Source: Acidobacteriota bacterium
GTDB lineage: Bacteria > Acidobacteriota > Terriglobia > Terriglobales > Acidobacteriaceae
Reading direction: 5' to 3'
Assembly: GCA_021846275.1 (NCBI GenBank)
Contig: JAJZBZ010000004.1
Location: 166,413 to 230,412 of the forward strand
Length of the DNA stretch: 64,000 nt
The notes below the pieces were generated by a model that searched no databases, was not told the origin of the DNA, and was given only the letters and a program-made list of their open reading frames with translations. Positions 33,472 through 43,200 of this stretch are shown here, piece after piece; positions within the stretch are counted from its first letter, which is position 1, and each line of letters opens with the position of its first letter. A program made the position numbers and the translations under genes.

Positions 33472-36400
33472 TCAAAACTCCTCGGCCAGATCGACCTTCG
33501 GCAGCGAATCCGTGTCGCGCGCGACCCAGACGTAGAGCGTCGGCAGCAGGAAGATGCTGAGCACGAGATCGGAGATCAGTCCGCCGACGATCACGATGGC
33601 AAACGGTCGCTGCGAGTCGGAGCCGATGCCATGGGACATGGCCGCGGGCAGCAGTCCCAGCGTGGCCACCAGCATAGTCATCATGATCGGCCGCAGCCGC
33701 ATGACGGCACCCTCCACGGCGGCCTCCACGATGTTCGATTCCTTATCCTCCTCCATGCCCTTGCGCCGCGCGCGCAACTGGTTGATGTACTCCAGCATGA
33801 TGACGCCGGTCTGCACCGAGACGCCGAAGAGCGCCAGAAAACCAACGCCGGAGGAGACGCTGAAGTTCGTGCCCGTGACAAGCAGCGCCAGCAGCCCGCC
33901 GACGCGCGCCATTGCCACGTTGACCAGAATCAGAATCGCCCACTTGAACGAGCCGTACATCGAGTAGAGGATGATGAAGATGAGCAGCACGGTGATGGGC
34001 ACGATGATGAGCATTCGCGCCTCGGCGCGGACCTCGCTCTGGTACTCGCCCTCCCATCCGATGTGGTATCCGCGCGGCAGTGGCACACCGCTGTTCACCT
34101 TCTGGATCGCCTCTTTCACCGCATCGCCCAGCGCGCGCCCGCGCACGCTGTATTTGATTGCAACGTAGCGCTCATTGTTCTCGCGATAAATCTCCGACCC
34201 CTCGTCCGCTTCGTGGATCGTGCATAACTGCGAGAGCGGAACTCGTTCGCCGGTGGGTGAAAGCAGCAGGATTTTGTCGATTGCATTGTGCGTCTCCCGA
34301 TACTGGGGCAGGTAACGCAGCGTGAGGTTGTAGCTCTGCTCGCCGCGGAGTACCTGGGTGAGCGCGGTGCCGCCGACCGCAGTTTGCACAGCGTCCTGAA
34401 TATCGGCGACGTTGATCTGGAAGCGCGCGGCCTTCTGCCTGTCCACAGTGATGTCGAGGTCGGGCTGCCCGGTCACCTGAAAAACGCCCAGATCGGTGAT
34501 GCCGGGAACCTTTCGCATGATGCTTGCCACCTGCGTCGCGATATCTTCCAGTTGATGGAGATCCTGCCCGTAAATTTTTGTGGCAAGCTCGCCCTTGACG
34601 CCGCTGACGGCTTCTTCCATGTTGTCTTCAATGGGTTGAGAAAATCCCCAGACTACGCCGGGAATCGACTGCTCGAGTTGCTTGTTCATGGAGGCGATCA
34701 GGTCGTCCTTGTTCTGGTGAAAGATGGGTCGCCACTGCTCTTTCGGCTTCAATCCGACAAAGTATTCAATGTTGAAGAATCCGGTGTGATCCGTTCCGTC
34801 ATCGGGCCGTCCGGTCTGGCTGGTGCATACGGTAGTCTCCGGAAACGAGCACAGAATCAAACGCGCGCGGTTGGCCACGCTCACGCCTTCGTCCGGTCCC
34901 GCGCTCTGCGCCAGAGTGCCGCGCACCCACAGCGCGCCCTCATCCAGATGGGGCAGGAACTCCGATCCGATGACGCCGCCGACGGCCAGATACACCGCCA
35001 GCACCAGGCTCACGACGCCAACACTCACGATGACGTATTTGTGATGGATCGACCAGAGAACGGCGCGGCGGTAGTGCTCCGTCAGATAGCCGACAATCGG
35101 ATTTTCCCACTCCTTTGCGCCCTTGCGAAACAGCAGCGCCGACATCACGGGCGCAATCACGATCGAATAAATGAGCGCGCCGAGCAGCGCGAAGGACACC
35201 GTCCAGGCCATCGGTCGGAAGAGGCGTCCTTCCACGGCCTGGAGCGTGAAGATGGGCAGGTAAGCCGAGATGATGATGAGGATCGCGTAGAAGACAGGGC
35301 GCTGCACTTCAATGGCCGCCTCGCGCACGCACTCCATCGGCGCGCGCGCTCCGTCCTTGTTGCGGTTCAGGTGGCGGATGATGTTCTCCACCATGACGAC
35401 GGAGCCATCGACGACCATTCCGAAATCCAGCGCGCCCAGCGAGAGCAGGTTGGCGGGAATGTGTTTCAGGTCCAGGCAGATCGAGGCGAAGAGCAGCGAG
35501 AAGGGGATGGTGAGCGCGACGATGAAGGCTCCGCGCGCGTTGCCCAGGAAGAGAAACAGAATCAGCACAACCAGCACGATGCCTTCAGTAAGGTTGTGCA
35601 GCACCGTGTGCGTGGTGAAGTGGAGCAGGTCGCTGCGGTCGATGAACGGAACAAGCTTCACGCCCCTGGGCAGAATCTTGTCGTTCAGTTCGTTCACTTT
35701 TTCGTGGATGCCCTCCAGCACCGGCTGCGCGTTGGCTCCCTTCAGCAGCAGTCCGATTCCGGAGACCGCGTCGGGATTGTCGACCAGCGTTCCGTCCTCG
35801 CGGTGAAAGGTCTTGCCGAACTGTCCGAGGCGGATCATCGGCCCCTGTTCCACAGTTGCAATATCCTTCACGCGCAGCGGCGTGCCGGTTTTGGTGTAGA
35901 TCACCGTGTTTTCAATATCGGTGATGTTGCGGACGAGGCCGACCTCGCGGATATTGATCTGCTGTTTGCCATCCTGAATGAAGCTGCCGCCGCCGTTGGC
36001 GTTGTTATTGGTCAGTTGCTGCTCCACCTGGCTCAGGCTCAGGCCGTAAGAGATCAGCTTGTTGGGGTCGAGCCGCACCTGATACTCGCGCGTCGGCCCG
36101 CCGAAGGGATTTGTATCCGGCACGCCGGGCACGGATTTCAGATTTTTTTCGACCACCCAGGTTTCCAGCGATTTCAGATTCATCGCGTCGTACTCCGGGT
36201 TGGTGCTGTCGAGCGTGTAGAAGTAAATCTGCCCGACAGGACTCCAGTCCGTGCCCATCTGCGGCGTCACGCCCGGCGGCAGGGTTACCTGCGACAAGTG
36301 TTCGAGCACACGCTCGCGATTCTCAAAATTCGTCGTGTCCTCGCCGAAGACCAGCTCCACCGTGGACAGCCCGAAGATCGACCACGAGCGCACGTGGGCG

Positions 36401-36636
36401 ACGCCGGGAATGCCGTTCATGGCAATCTCCAGCGGGATCGTCACCTGCTGCTCAATCTGCTCCGCGGAGATGCCGGGCCACTGCGCAATCACGTCCACGT
36501 AATTGTTGGCGACATCCGGATACGCCTCCACCGGAAGCCGATGAAACGAGACGATGCCCCAGGCCAGCAACAGAAATGCTCCCGCCAGCACAAGGAAGCG
36601 ATTCTGCAATGCGAAATCGACAACCTTGCGGATCAT
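33472..36636 (-). CDS. czcA: Heavy-metal RND efflux pump, inner-membrane subunit (CzcA/CusA family)
   Basis: 1054 residues, full RND length with twelve spans and two large periplasmic loops. It starts MIRKVVDFALQNRFLVLAGA. In the fourth span region the motif DFGMVVDGSVVMVEN matches the DFG-x3-DG-x5-EN pattern of HME pumps that export divalent ions (Zn, Co, Cd, Ni), not the AIG-x3-DA form of Cu/Ag pumps. It uses the proton gradient to move metal from periplasm or cytoplasm to the outer-membrane channel. The start overlaps the stop of the adaptor gene upstream by 4 bases. The exact metal is inferred only. Confidence 0.93.
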   Translation of the reverse strand: MIRKVVDFALQNRFLVLAGAFLLLAWGIVSFHRLPVEAYPDVANNYVDVIAQWPGISAEQIEQQVTIPLEIAMNGIPGVAHVRSWSIFGLSTVELVFGEDTTNFENRERVLEHLSQVTLPPGVTPQMGTDWSPVGQIYFYTLDSTNPEYDAMNLKSLETWVVEKNLKSVPGVPDTNPFGGPTREYQVRLDPNKLISYGLSLSQVEQQLTNNNANGGGSFIQDGKQQINIREVGLVRNITDIENTVIYTKTGTPLRVKDIATVEQGPMIRLGQFGKTFHREDGTLVDNPDAVSGIGLLLKGANAQPVLEGIHEKVNELNDKILPRGVKLVPFIDRSDLLHFTTHTVLHNLTEGIVLVVLILFLFLGNARGAFIVALTIPFSLLFASICLDLKHIPANLLSLGALDFGMVVDGSVVMVENIIRHLNRNKDGARAPMECVREAAIEVQRPVFYAILIIISAYLPIFTLQAVEGRLFRPMAWTVSFALLGALIYSIVIAPVMSALLFRKGAKEWENPIVGYLTEHYRRAVLWSIHHKYVIVSVGVVSLVLAVYLAVGGVIGSEFLPHLDEGALWVRGTLAQSAGPDEGVSVANRARLILCSFPETTVCTSQTGRPDDGTDHTGFFNIEYFVGLKPKEQWRPIFHQNKDDLIASMNKQLEQSIPGVVWGFSQPIEDNMEEAVSGVKGELATKIYGQDLHQLEDIATQVASIMRKVPGITDLGVFQVTGQPDLDITVDRQKAARFQINVADIQDAVQTAVGGTALTQVLRGEQSYNLTLRYLPQYRETHNAIDKILLLSPTGERVPLSQLCTIHEADEGSEIYRENNERYVAIKYSVRGRALGDAVKEAIQKVNSGVPLPRGYHIGWEGEYQSEVRAEARMLIIVPITVLLIFIILYSMYGSFKWAILILVNVAMARVGGLLALLVTGTNFSVSSGVGFLALFGVSVQTGVIMLEYINQLRARRKGMEEDKESNIVEAAVEGAVMRLRPIMMTMLVATLGLLPAAMSHGIGSDSQRPFAIVIVGGLISDLVLSIFLLPTLYVWVARDTDSLPKVDLAEEF

Positions 36637-37793
36637 TGGACCTCCAGCGTTGCTTCCAGTTGCAGCACGTCGCCGACCAACTGTTGCCCAGGCTCAACGC
36701 CGGAGAGAATCTCCTGCCTGCCGCCGTCGAGCATGTTTCCCGGCGTCACCGGCACCCGGCGGAAGCGTCCGTCTCCCGTGGGCACGTAGACCCAGTCTTC
36801 GTCGTGCAGATGGAGAATGGCCGTGGCGGGAACGACCGCATGAGTCTGCTTCGTCAGCGAATCAATCGTGGCTGTTACAAACATGCTGAGCTTCAGCAGT
36901 CGCTCCGGATTGGCGACTTCAATGCGCACCTTCGCCGTGCGGATATTCGGATCGAGGATCGGTCCAATATCGCTGATGGTTCCGCTCAGCGTCTTGTCCG
37001 CGTAGGCGTTGGGATGAATCCGCACCCGCTGTCCAAGCTGAATTTTGTGCAGATCATTCTCATAGACATCGCAGATGACCCACACCGTCGAGAGATCGGC
37101 GATCGTGAACGCCGTTGACGAGCCGGAAAAGTTCACACCGGCGGCGGCCGCGTTGGTCACGTTCTGCGCCACGATGACGCCGGAGATCGGCGCGTAGACA
37201 TCCTCGATGGTCGTGGGATGATTCTTGTCCGCGCCGAGCACCTGGAGCTGTTGTTCGGAGGCTTTCAGGTCAGCCAGCGCATCCTGTTCCGTGTCGTCCG
37301 CCTGCTCCAGCATGCTCTGCGAGATGGCTCCGTGCGTGTAGAGATCCTTCGCGCGCACATCGGCCTTGTTCGCCAGCACTTCGTCGTTCTTGGCCTTCAG
37401 ATAGGTGTCGAACGCATTGGTAATATCCGGGCTTTGCACGCGCAGCAGCAGTTGCCCTTTGCGCACGTTGTCGTCCAGCCGCGCGCGAATGTCCACCACC
37501 TTGCCGCTGGCCAGGGAGATCACCGGCACCTCGCGCGCAATGTCGGGATTCACCGTGCCGGTCACGTTCAGCGTGTCATACGCCTGATACGTTTCGGCAG
37601 TCGTCAGCTTGAAATTTTCGGCGTGAGGAACGGTCACAACGTCACCGTTGCTCACCTCGACCACCTTCGCGGGCTTCACCATTCCGGATTCCGGCTGGAA
37701 TGGTTTCTGGCATCCGCTCATCCACAGCGCTGCCACTGCCGCGCTCGCCACCATCGTCGCGTTCCTGCTCATCCATCGCTTCCCAAGTGTCAC
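36633..37793 (-). CDS. czcB: RND efflux periplasmic adaptor (CzcB/CusB family)
   Basis: 386 residues, a probable lipoprotein: WMSGCQ gives a lipobox with Cys28. A barrel-sandwich domain (VPVISLASGKVVDIRARLDD, NVRKGQLLLRVQSPD) flanks a helical hairpin (about 120-185), followed by a beta-barrel (SAFTIADLSTVWVICDVYEN) and the membrane-proximal end. It links the inner pump to the outer-membrane channel. It overlaps both neighbours by 4 bases (ATGA), so the three genes form one operon. Confidence 0.92.
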   Translation of the reverse strand: MTLGKRWMSRNATMVASAAVAALWMSGCQKPFQPESGMVKPAKVVEVSNGDVVTVPHAENFKLTTAETYQAYDTLNVTGTVNPDIAREVPVISLASGKVVDIRARLDDNVRKGQLLLRVQSPDITNAFDTYLKAKNDEVLANKADVRAKDLYTHGAISQSMLEQADDTEQDALADLKASEQQLQVLGADKNHPTTIEDVYAPISGVIVAQNVTNAAAAGVNFSGSSTAFTIADLSTVWVICDVYENDLHKIQLGQRVRIHPNAYADKTLSGTISDIGPILDPNIRTAKVRIEVANPERLLKLSMFVTATIDSLTKQTHAVVPATAILHLHDEDWVYVPTGDGRFRRVPVTPGNMLDGGRQEILSGVEPGQQLVGDVLQLEATLEVQ

Positions 37794-39115
37794 TGGATCA
37801 CCTCGCTTCCCACGGCCAGATTCAGTTGTGCCGCTGCTGTCATGTATGTGCCCACCAGTTGCAGGTAGGCCAGTTGCACGGTGCGGTAGTCGCTCTGCGC
37901 ATTCAGGAAATCCATCAGCGACGCGCCGCCGTGCTGATAGGAGTAGGTCACGGTGTCGCGCACCCTTGTCGCCTGCGCACGATATTTGTCCCTGTATGGC
38001 TTGAGCAGCGCGACCGCGCTGCGCACCTGCTCATAGGCGCTGTCCACATCGCTGAAGACCTGCGCGCGCGCTGCTTCCGTCAATTCCTGATTGCGCTCGA
38101 TGTCAATCTGCGTGCGCTTTTTCTCGCCCTGGTTGCGATCAAAAATCCGGATGGGCACAGTGACGTTCACACCCACATAGGTCGGCAATGGCGGATTCGC
38201 TCCAGCGTCCACGGCAAAGGTCGGGTCCGCCGATCCATTTGCCTTGGCCAGCTTGAAGTTCGTCTTTGCCTGCAACACCGACTGCAACGCCGCTTCGAGG
38301 TCCGGCCTTGCCTGCAAAGCGGACTGCTCGAAGTCATTCAGCGGCTGCAGGGTGTCCCCGAAATCAAACGGCCCTGTCACGTCGAACTGATCGACCGGCG
38401 TGCGATCATCCAGCATCTGAAGCAGCGCGATCTTCTGCGAGCGCAGATTCACGGTCGCCGCTTCAATTTCCGACTCATACTGCACGCGCAGCAGCTCGAT
38501 TCGGTCCAGATCAATCTGCGCCAGGTCGCCCGCCTTGAATCGCTCCTGGCTGATGGTGATGATGTGGTCGTAGTAATCGAGGTCGGCCTTCGCCAGTTCG
38601 AGAACCGCCTTGGCCTCCAGCGTCTGCACAAAGGCCACGCGCAGGTTGTACATGAGGTTGCGTTGCAAATCCTCGTGCAGCGAACCGGCGATCCGTGTGC
38701 CTTCCTGTGCGCTCTCCTGCCGCAGTTCGCGCTTGTGTTCGCGCTCGTGCAGATAGCTGATCGAGCCGGTCGTCAGCGCGTCGGTGAGTGGTCGGTAATT
38801 CGTCGTGTTCGTATTCGGATCGATGTGTGGCGCGAACGGATACATCTGGTCCACAGTGAACGACAGAGTGGGATTCGGCCGCAGATACGCCGTGATCTCT
38901 TCGGCTTTCATTTCGTCCACGTTCAGCGCGTCGGCTTTCAGCGTGGGATTTGCGTCTTCAAACCGCGTCTTCACTGTGTCCCAGGTCATTGTCTGTCGCG
39001 CGCCAGTAGCGCTTCCAGGTGGTGCGGATGCCGCCGTCTGTGCGTCCACTCGCGCAGCCTGCGTGGCAACGGCGAGCGCGCAGCAAACGGCCCATGCGTG
39101 CAGGGATCGTTTCAT
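37790..39115 (-). CDS. czcC: Outer-membrane efflux channel, TolC/CzcC family
   Basis: 441 residues with a signal peptide (AWAVCCALAVATQAARVDAQ). Two OEP repeats are visible (TWDTVKTRFEDANPTLKADA onward; VPIRIFDRNQGEKKRTQIDI in the second half), the latter being the classic CzcC/CusC block, with long helical stretches typical of the periplasmic tunnel. It forms the exit duct of the tripartite pump. The first gene of the operon proper may be the 130-residue gene 78 bases upstream. Confidence 0.9.
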   Translation of the reverse strand: MKRSLHAWAVCCALAVATQAARVDAQTAASAPPGSATGARQTMTWDTVKTRFEDANPTLKADALNVDEMKAEEITAYLRPNPTLSFTVDQMYPFAPHIDPNTNTTNYRPLTDALTTGSISYLHEREHKRELRQESAQEGTRIAGSLHEDLQRNLMYNLRVAFVQTLEAKAVLELAKADLDYYDHIITISQERFKAGDLAQIDLDRIELLRVQYESEIEAATVNLRSQKIALLQMLDDRTPVDQFDVTGPFDFGDTLQPLNDFEQSALQARPDLEAALQSVLQAKTNFKLAKANGSADPTFAVDAGANPPLPTYVGVNVTVPIRIFDRNQGEKKRTQIDIERNQELTEAARAQVFSDVDSAYEQVRSAVALLKPYRDKYRAQATRVRDTVTYSYQHGGASLMDFLNAQSDYRTVQLAYLQLVGTYMTAAAQLNLAVGSEVIQ

Positions 39116-39193
39116 GAACGCCTTCTTGGTCGCTCCGATGAGCGACAGGATAGGAATGCAGAAATTGTCAGAATGAAATGAGTGTGCGAGTGT

Positions 39194-39586
39194 TCAGGCC
39201 ATCGGAGGAGGGCGACTGAAGGGGAGCCGCAAAAATACATCGTGGCTGGACGCGGCCATCGGCTGCAAGGGCGCAACGTCACGATTTTGGGGCGCATGAA
39301 ACTCAAACAGCGATGAAATCACCTGCGCGCAAGCAGAAGAGCAGATATGCGGCTGGTGCGCGTGCCCGTCATGTGCGCGACGCACGCATACATCCAGTTC
39401 CGTGGTTGTCTGCGCCGCCACCAGATCGTCGCTGAGCGAGATCACGGGCAGCAGCAGCAGAATCGCCACGCCCAGACACAGAGCCTGCCGTGTCCGCGTC
39501 GCATGCTCATGCCGGGGCATGCGCAACCACGCCGCCAGCATCGCCAGCGCCGTCGCAGCCCACACCAGATTGAGTGCCAGTTCCAT
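39194..39586 (-). CDS. Small membrane protein with Cys/His-rich segment, upstream of metal efflux genes
   Basis: 130 residues, no family recognised. Two hydrophobic helices (ALNLVWAATALAMLAAWLRM; ALCLGVAILLLLPVISL) are followed by a segment rich in Cys and His (CVRRAHDGHAHQPHICSSAC), then a proline-rich end. It lies 78 bases before czcC on the same strand. Inference: a membrane-tethered periplasmic metal-binding or sensing protein for the efflux system. The hydrophobic pattern and codon use support a real gene. Confidence 0.65.
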   Translation of the reverse strand: MELALNLVWAATALAMLAAWLRMPRHEHATRTRQALCLGVAILLLLPVISLSDDLVAAQTTTELDVCVRRAHDGHAHQPHICSSACAQVISSLFEFHAPQNRDVAPLQPMAASSHDVFLRLPFSRPPPMA

Positions 39587-39783
39587 GACTTAGCCTGATT
39601 CTACCTGAGATTCGCTGATGCCTCTTCACTTTCGCAGGTACGGAATAAGTTTTCCATAAGCAAAGACTCTGTTTTTCATCCGAGTTTCACGGAAAATTCC
39701 AACTTCAGTTGCAGGATCGGTTCAACCGATCAACCGCTGCGTACCGTCGTTCGTCCCACCTCGTCGCGTCAGGCGAACTCGCG

Positions 39784-39813
39784 TTGACCTCTCTTTGTCC
39801 TTCGTTTTATGAT
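39784..39813 (+). promoter_or_regulatory. Sigma-70 promoter of tRNA-Gln
   Basis: TTGACC (39784-39789), 18 bases, TATGAT (39808-39813): 5 of 6 at each box. The tRNA begins 20 bases downstream. Confidence 0.65.
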
Positions 39814-39832
39814 GAAAAAGTCAATCGAGTAT

Positions 39833-39906
39833 TGCCCTCTCGTTCAATGGTAGGACAACTGCCTCTGGAGCAGTCTATCGGGGTTCGAATCCCTGGGGGG
39901 CAGCCA
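39833..39906 (+). tRNA. tRNA-Gln (anticodon CTG)
   Basis: 74 bases with encoded CCA. The acceptor TGCCCTC pairs with GGGGGCA (39896-39902). The anticodon stem ACTGC/GCAGT encloses CTCTGGA with anticodon CTG. The T-arm has TTCGAAT between CGGGG and CCCTG. It reads CAG codons. A terminator hairpin follows 30 bases later. Confidence 0.95.
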
Positions 39907-39935
39907 ATCTTACACCTTCGCCGAACGGTTCGAGT

Positions 39936-39966
39936 CGCTCCGAAAATTTCGGAGCGTTTTATTTTG
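39936..39966 (+). terminator. Rho-independent terminator after tRNA-Gln
   Basis: CGCTCCGAA (39936-39944), three-base loop, TTCGGAGCG (39948-39956), then TTTTATTTT. Confidence 0.85.
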
Positions 39967-40236
39967 TGCCTTGCCCGCTTCCTGCTCTTGCCGAGGCTCA
40001 CCGGCGTTCGTGAACGCGGGGCTTTCCACGAGCACGGATGCGGGGTGCGGATACAAACTGGGATATCGAACAACGGATGCGATGGATCCGTCATCGGGCG
40101 TGACGATGCGCGGGGTATTCCGCTTTGTCAGAGATGCGATTGGCGACATATCGATCTCATCGCAGCGAGTTTCATGGATGGATTGCCGCAGGCCCATGTC
40201 TGCTCGAAGGATGGCGCAGGAGGCCGGATGCGTTTC
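39967..40236. other. Intergenic stretch with no recognised gene
   Basis: 270 bases between the tRNA-Gln terminator and the 3' end of bcsC. Short open frames exist on both strands, but none shows a ribosome site, a known motif or steady codon bias. I see no terminator for bcsC and no integrase attachment repeat of the tRNA end. Confidence 0.5.
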
Positions 40237-43200
40237 TTACGGCACCAGCATTGGCCGCAGCGCGTGCTGGTCGTCGTACTGGAACAGGCCGGTCGGCGTG
40301 GTCACGGTCGAGGGCTGCGAGCGGAACATGTAGTGAATGCTGAACCCGGCAATCACCGAAGCGTAGTTCCGTGAGTTGTTTGCGCTCAGGAATCCACCGG
40401 CAAACCAGTGATCGCTGATCTGGTAAGCCGCCTGCGCAACCAGGTCGTAGTTTGGCCCCACGCTGGTCAGCGCCGGAATCGCCAGATTGCCCACCGTCGC
40501 CGTGCCCACGGCCACAGTCGTCCCGACTTCGAGGGCTTTATCGAGCGGAAACAGCGGCGTGGTGTCGTCGTTGAAGGCCTGAATGCCGAGGCTACCCAGA
40601 ATCGAATAGTGCCATCGGGTCAGGTAGTGCCCCGTCCAGGTGACCGGGATATTCGCCAGAAAATAGGTCTGCGGGCTGAAGTATCCGCCCTGACCGTAGG
40701 TGTAGGCCAGTTCGTTGTTTGCGTAGCCCATCGCGAAGAAGTTCGCGCCCACGTCCAGCGTGCCATACTCCGGGAACTCCTTCGCGCGCCAGTAGGCGCC
40801 GAGCGAGCCATCGAAGCGGTGATTGGTCAGCACATGATAGCCGGTGATGTACTGGCCGCCAACGCCGACGTAAAGGCCGGAAATCTGGTCGCCATGCGCA
40901 TACTGGAGTGTGCCCTGATTGGCCACCACTCCGCCCCAGATATTGCCGGGAAAGATGGGCGTGATCGAACCGGGATCGCGCATGCCCGCCCAGGAAAGCT
41001 GCGAATCACGAATCGAGTCGCGGACCAGGTTGATGGAAAACGGTCCGTTGCGCGGTCGCCAGAAGACACGACCCAGCAGGTTGGAGACCGGAAAGCCATA
41101 GGGTGTCGTTCCGGCCGCGATGGCAAAGGTGGAGAATGCAAGCTGCGCCTCCGCGCCAATGCCCACCGCATTCTGCTGGTTCGGCACCAGGGTATTCGTC
41201 GCAAGGTCTGTGCCCAGAGGCTCCGGCTGCAAGCCCACCGGCGTACCGCTCAGCGTGCCCAGTTGCACGACGCTGTTGCCTGTCGCTTGTCCGGAGTCCA
41301 GAAACACCGGCTCGGCGATTGCCGTGAATCGGCCCGCCGTGCCCAGCGGGGCGGAGATTTCAAACGGAGACTCCAGCGCGGACAGGTTGTCGAATCCCGG
41401 CTGCCCGGAGCGGTAATCCAGAATTCCCGCGCCGCCCAGCCAGCCGCTGTAGGCGCTTTCGATTCCGCGCAGTTGATCCTCGGCCTCCTCGCGCGGACTC
41501 AGCACGCGCGGCGCGCGGCGGACCTTGACCCACGATCCACGCAGCGGCGGCAGATTCTGCTCCTCCAACTGCTGGTCGGTCAGGCCGTTTGGCTCCTGAT
41601 AGGTTTGCTGCGGCTCCTCAATCGGCGGAACCGCGGCCGGGACCGGCTGCGGCGGCACGACCTGCGGCGCGGGCGTCGTTGCTGCCGGTGTGGCCCTGCG
41701 CCTGCGCCTGCGACGCGGAATATACGGCTGGACGGTCTGAGGCTGCTGCACCTGCTGTTGCTGTCGCGCGGAGTAGGCTGCCGCCGCCGCGTCCTGCGCC
41801 GACGGAGTGTACTGCGCCGCGCGATAGCTCAGCGTTGCCGCGTCCGGATTGAGGCTCGCGGACGCCGAAGTGTTGTTCTCCGCGCCGTTGCCTGGCAGAA
41901 CCATGCCCTGGGTAAGCTGGCCGTCGGTCTGCTCGGCCAGCATGGCCTGCGTCCGCGCGGCCAGCGCGCCCATGGGCTGCTGGCTGATTCGCAAACCAGC
42001 ACCCGGTGTCGCGCTTCCCGTCACCGGATACGAATGCTGCTCCAGCGAAGCCTGCGGCTCGGTAATCTGCGGCGAAGACTCCAGATTCTGCGGCGTCTGC
42101 GGCTCAGGATTCTGCGCCGGAGAGGCGACATCCGGAATTGTCTGCGCGCCCGTCGGCGGATTCATTGCTCCCGATGGTACAGCGCTGTCGGCGTTCCCCA
42201 CGGTCTGTCCGCCTGTTGGCAGGTTCATCTGGCCCTGGTAGCTGCCGCCACTCGTCGCCGTGGCTCGCTTTCTGCGGCGTCTGACGGCTGGCTGCGACGC
42301 CTGTGTCGTCTGCGTGGCAGGCTCGGCAACAACGACCGGAAGATCGCTGCTCGCGGCCGCTGGCGCGGCGGAGGTCAGCGCTGGAGCAACCGTCATGGCG
42401 CCTGCACCATTTGCCGTCTGCATCGCCGCTTCGACGCTCTGCTGCATGGGCGGGAAGGCCGACTGCACCTGCGGATAGGATTGCGCTGCGGCTGTCGGAC
42501 TCGCCTGCATCGCGTTCTGGGCTGATCCACTGCCAGGCAATGTCACCGGAGCCACGCCGTCGTAGGGATCGTGCCCGTAAGCCGGAAGCGGAGGCAACAC
42601 GACGGTGTTCTGGAACTGCTGATCGTCGGGATTGAGCAGCGAGGCCAACTGACGCGGCGTATTCGCCTTCCAGACGGTTGCATTGTCCTCCGGCCGCACC
42701 AGGTCATGCGCCAGCGTATCGGTTGGCGTCACCGGCGACATCGCCTGGAGCGAAGCGCGCCAGTAGTCCGCAGCTCGTCCATGATCGCCGCGCGCCTGCT
42801 CAAATCGCGCAGCGGAAGCCAGAATGGAGGCATCGTTTGGATAAAGCTGGAGCGCCTCGCGCAGCCACTCTTCGGCCTGAGTGCGATCATTGGCCGCCAG
42901 CGCCGCGCCGATGGCTCCCTGATAATCGGCAGCCGTCGCGTTCCGCATGCCCAGGCTGCGATAGAGCGCCAGAGCTTCCTTCGCGTGGCCTGCCGTCACG
43001 TAACCACCCGCCACCGTTCGCAGCACGTCTGGATTGTTGGGAAATGCCTGCGCCGTGGCATCCAGCAAATCCGTGGCGTCGCGCGTGTCGCCGCGTGCCA
43101 CGTCCGCCGTGGCGCGCCGCGCGGCCCAGTTTGCCCATAGTCCCTGCACCGTCCTTCGCTGTGCGATCGTCAGATCACTGCGGGAGCCAAGCGCCATCAG

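Noticed and set aside
34288..36789. 833-codon open frame on + opposite the RND pump gene
   Set aside because: It is a shadow of high third-position GC in the pump gene. The translation is low-complexity Arg/His/Asp-rich without domains, while the minus strand encodes a clear RND protein.
39833..40236. Possible integrated element next to tRNA-Gln
   Set aside because: No integrase gene and no repeat of the tRNA 3' end was found nearby, and flanking genes look native.
40408..42525. 705-codon open frame on + opposite bcsC
   Set aside because: The translation is Arg-rich without motifs and the opposite frame is an obvious BcsC. It is a GC-bias artefact.
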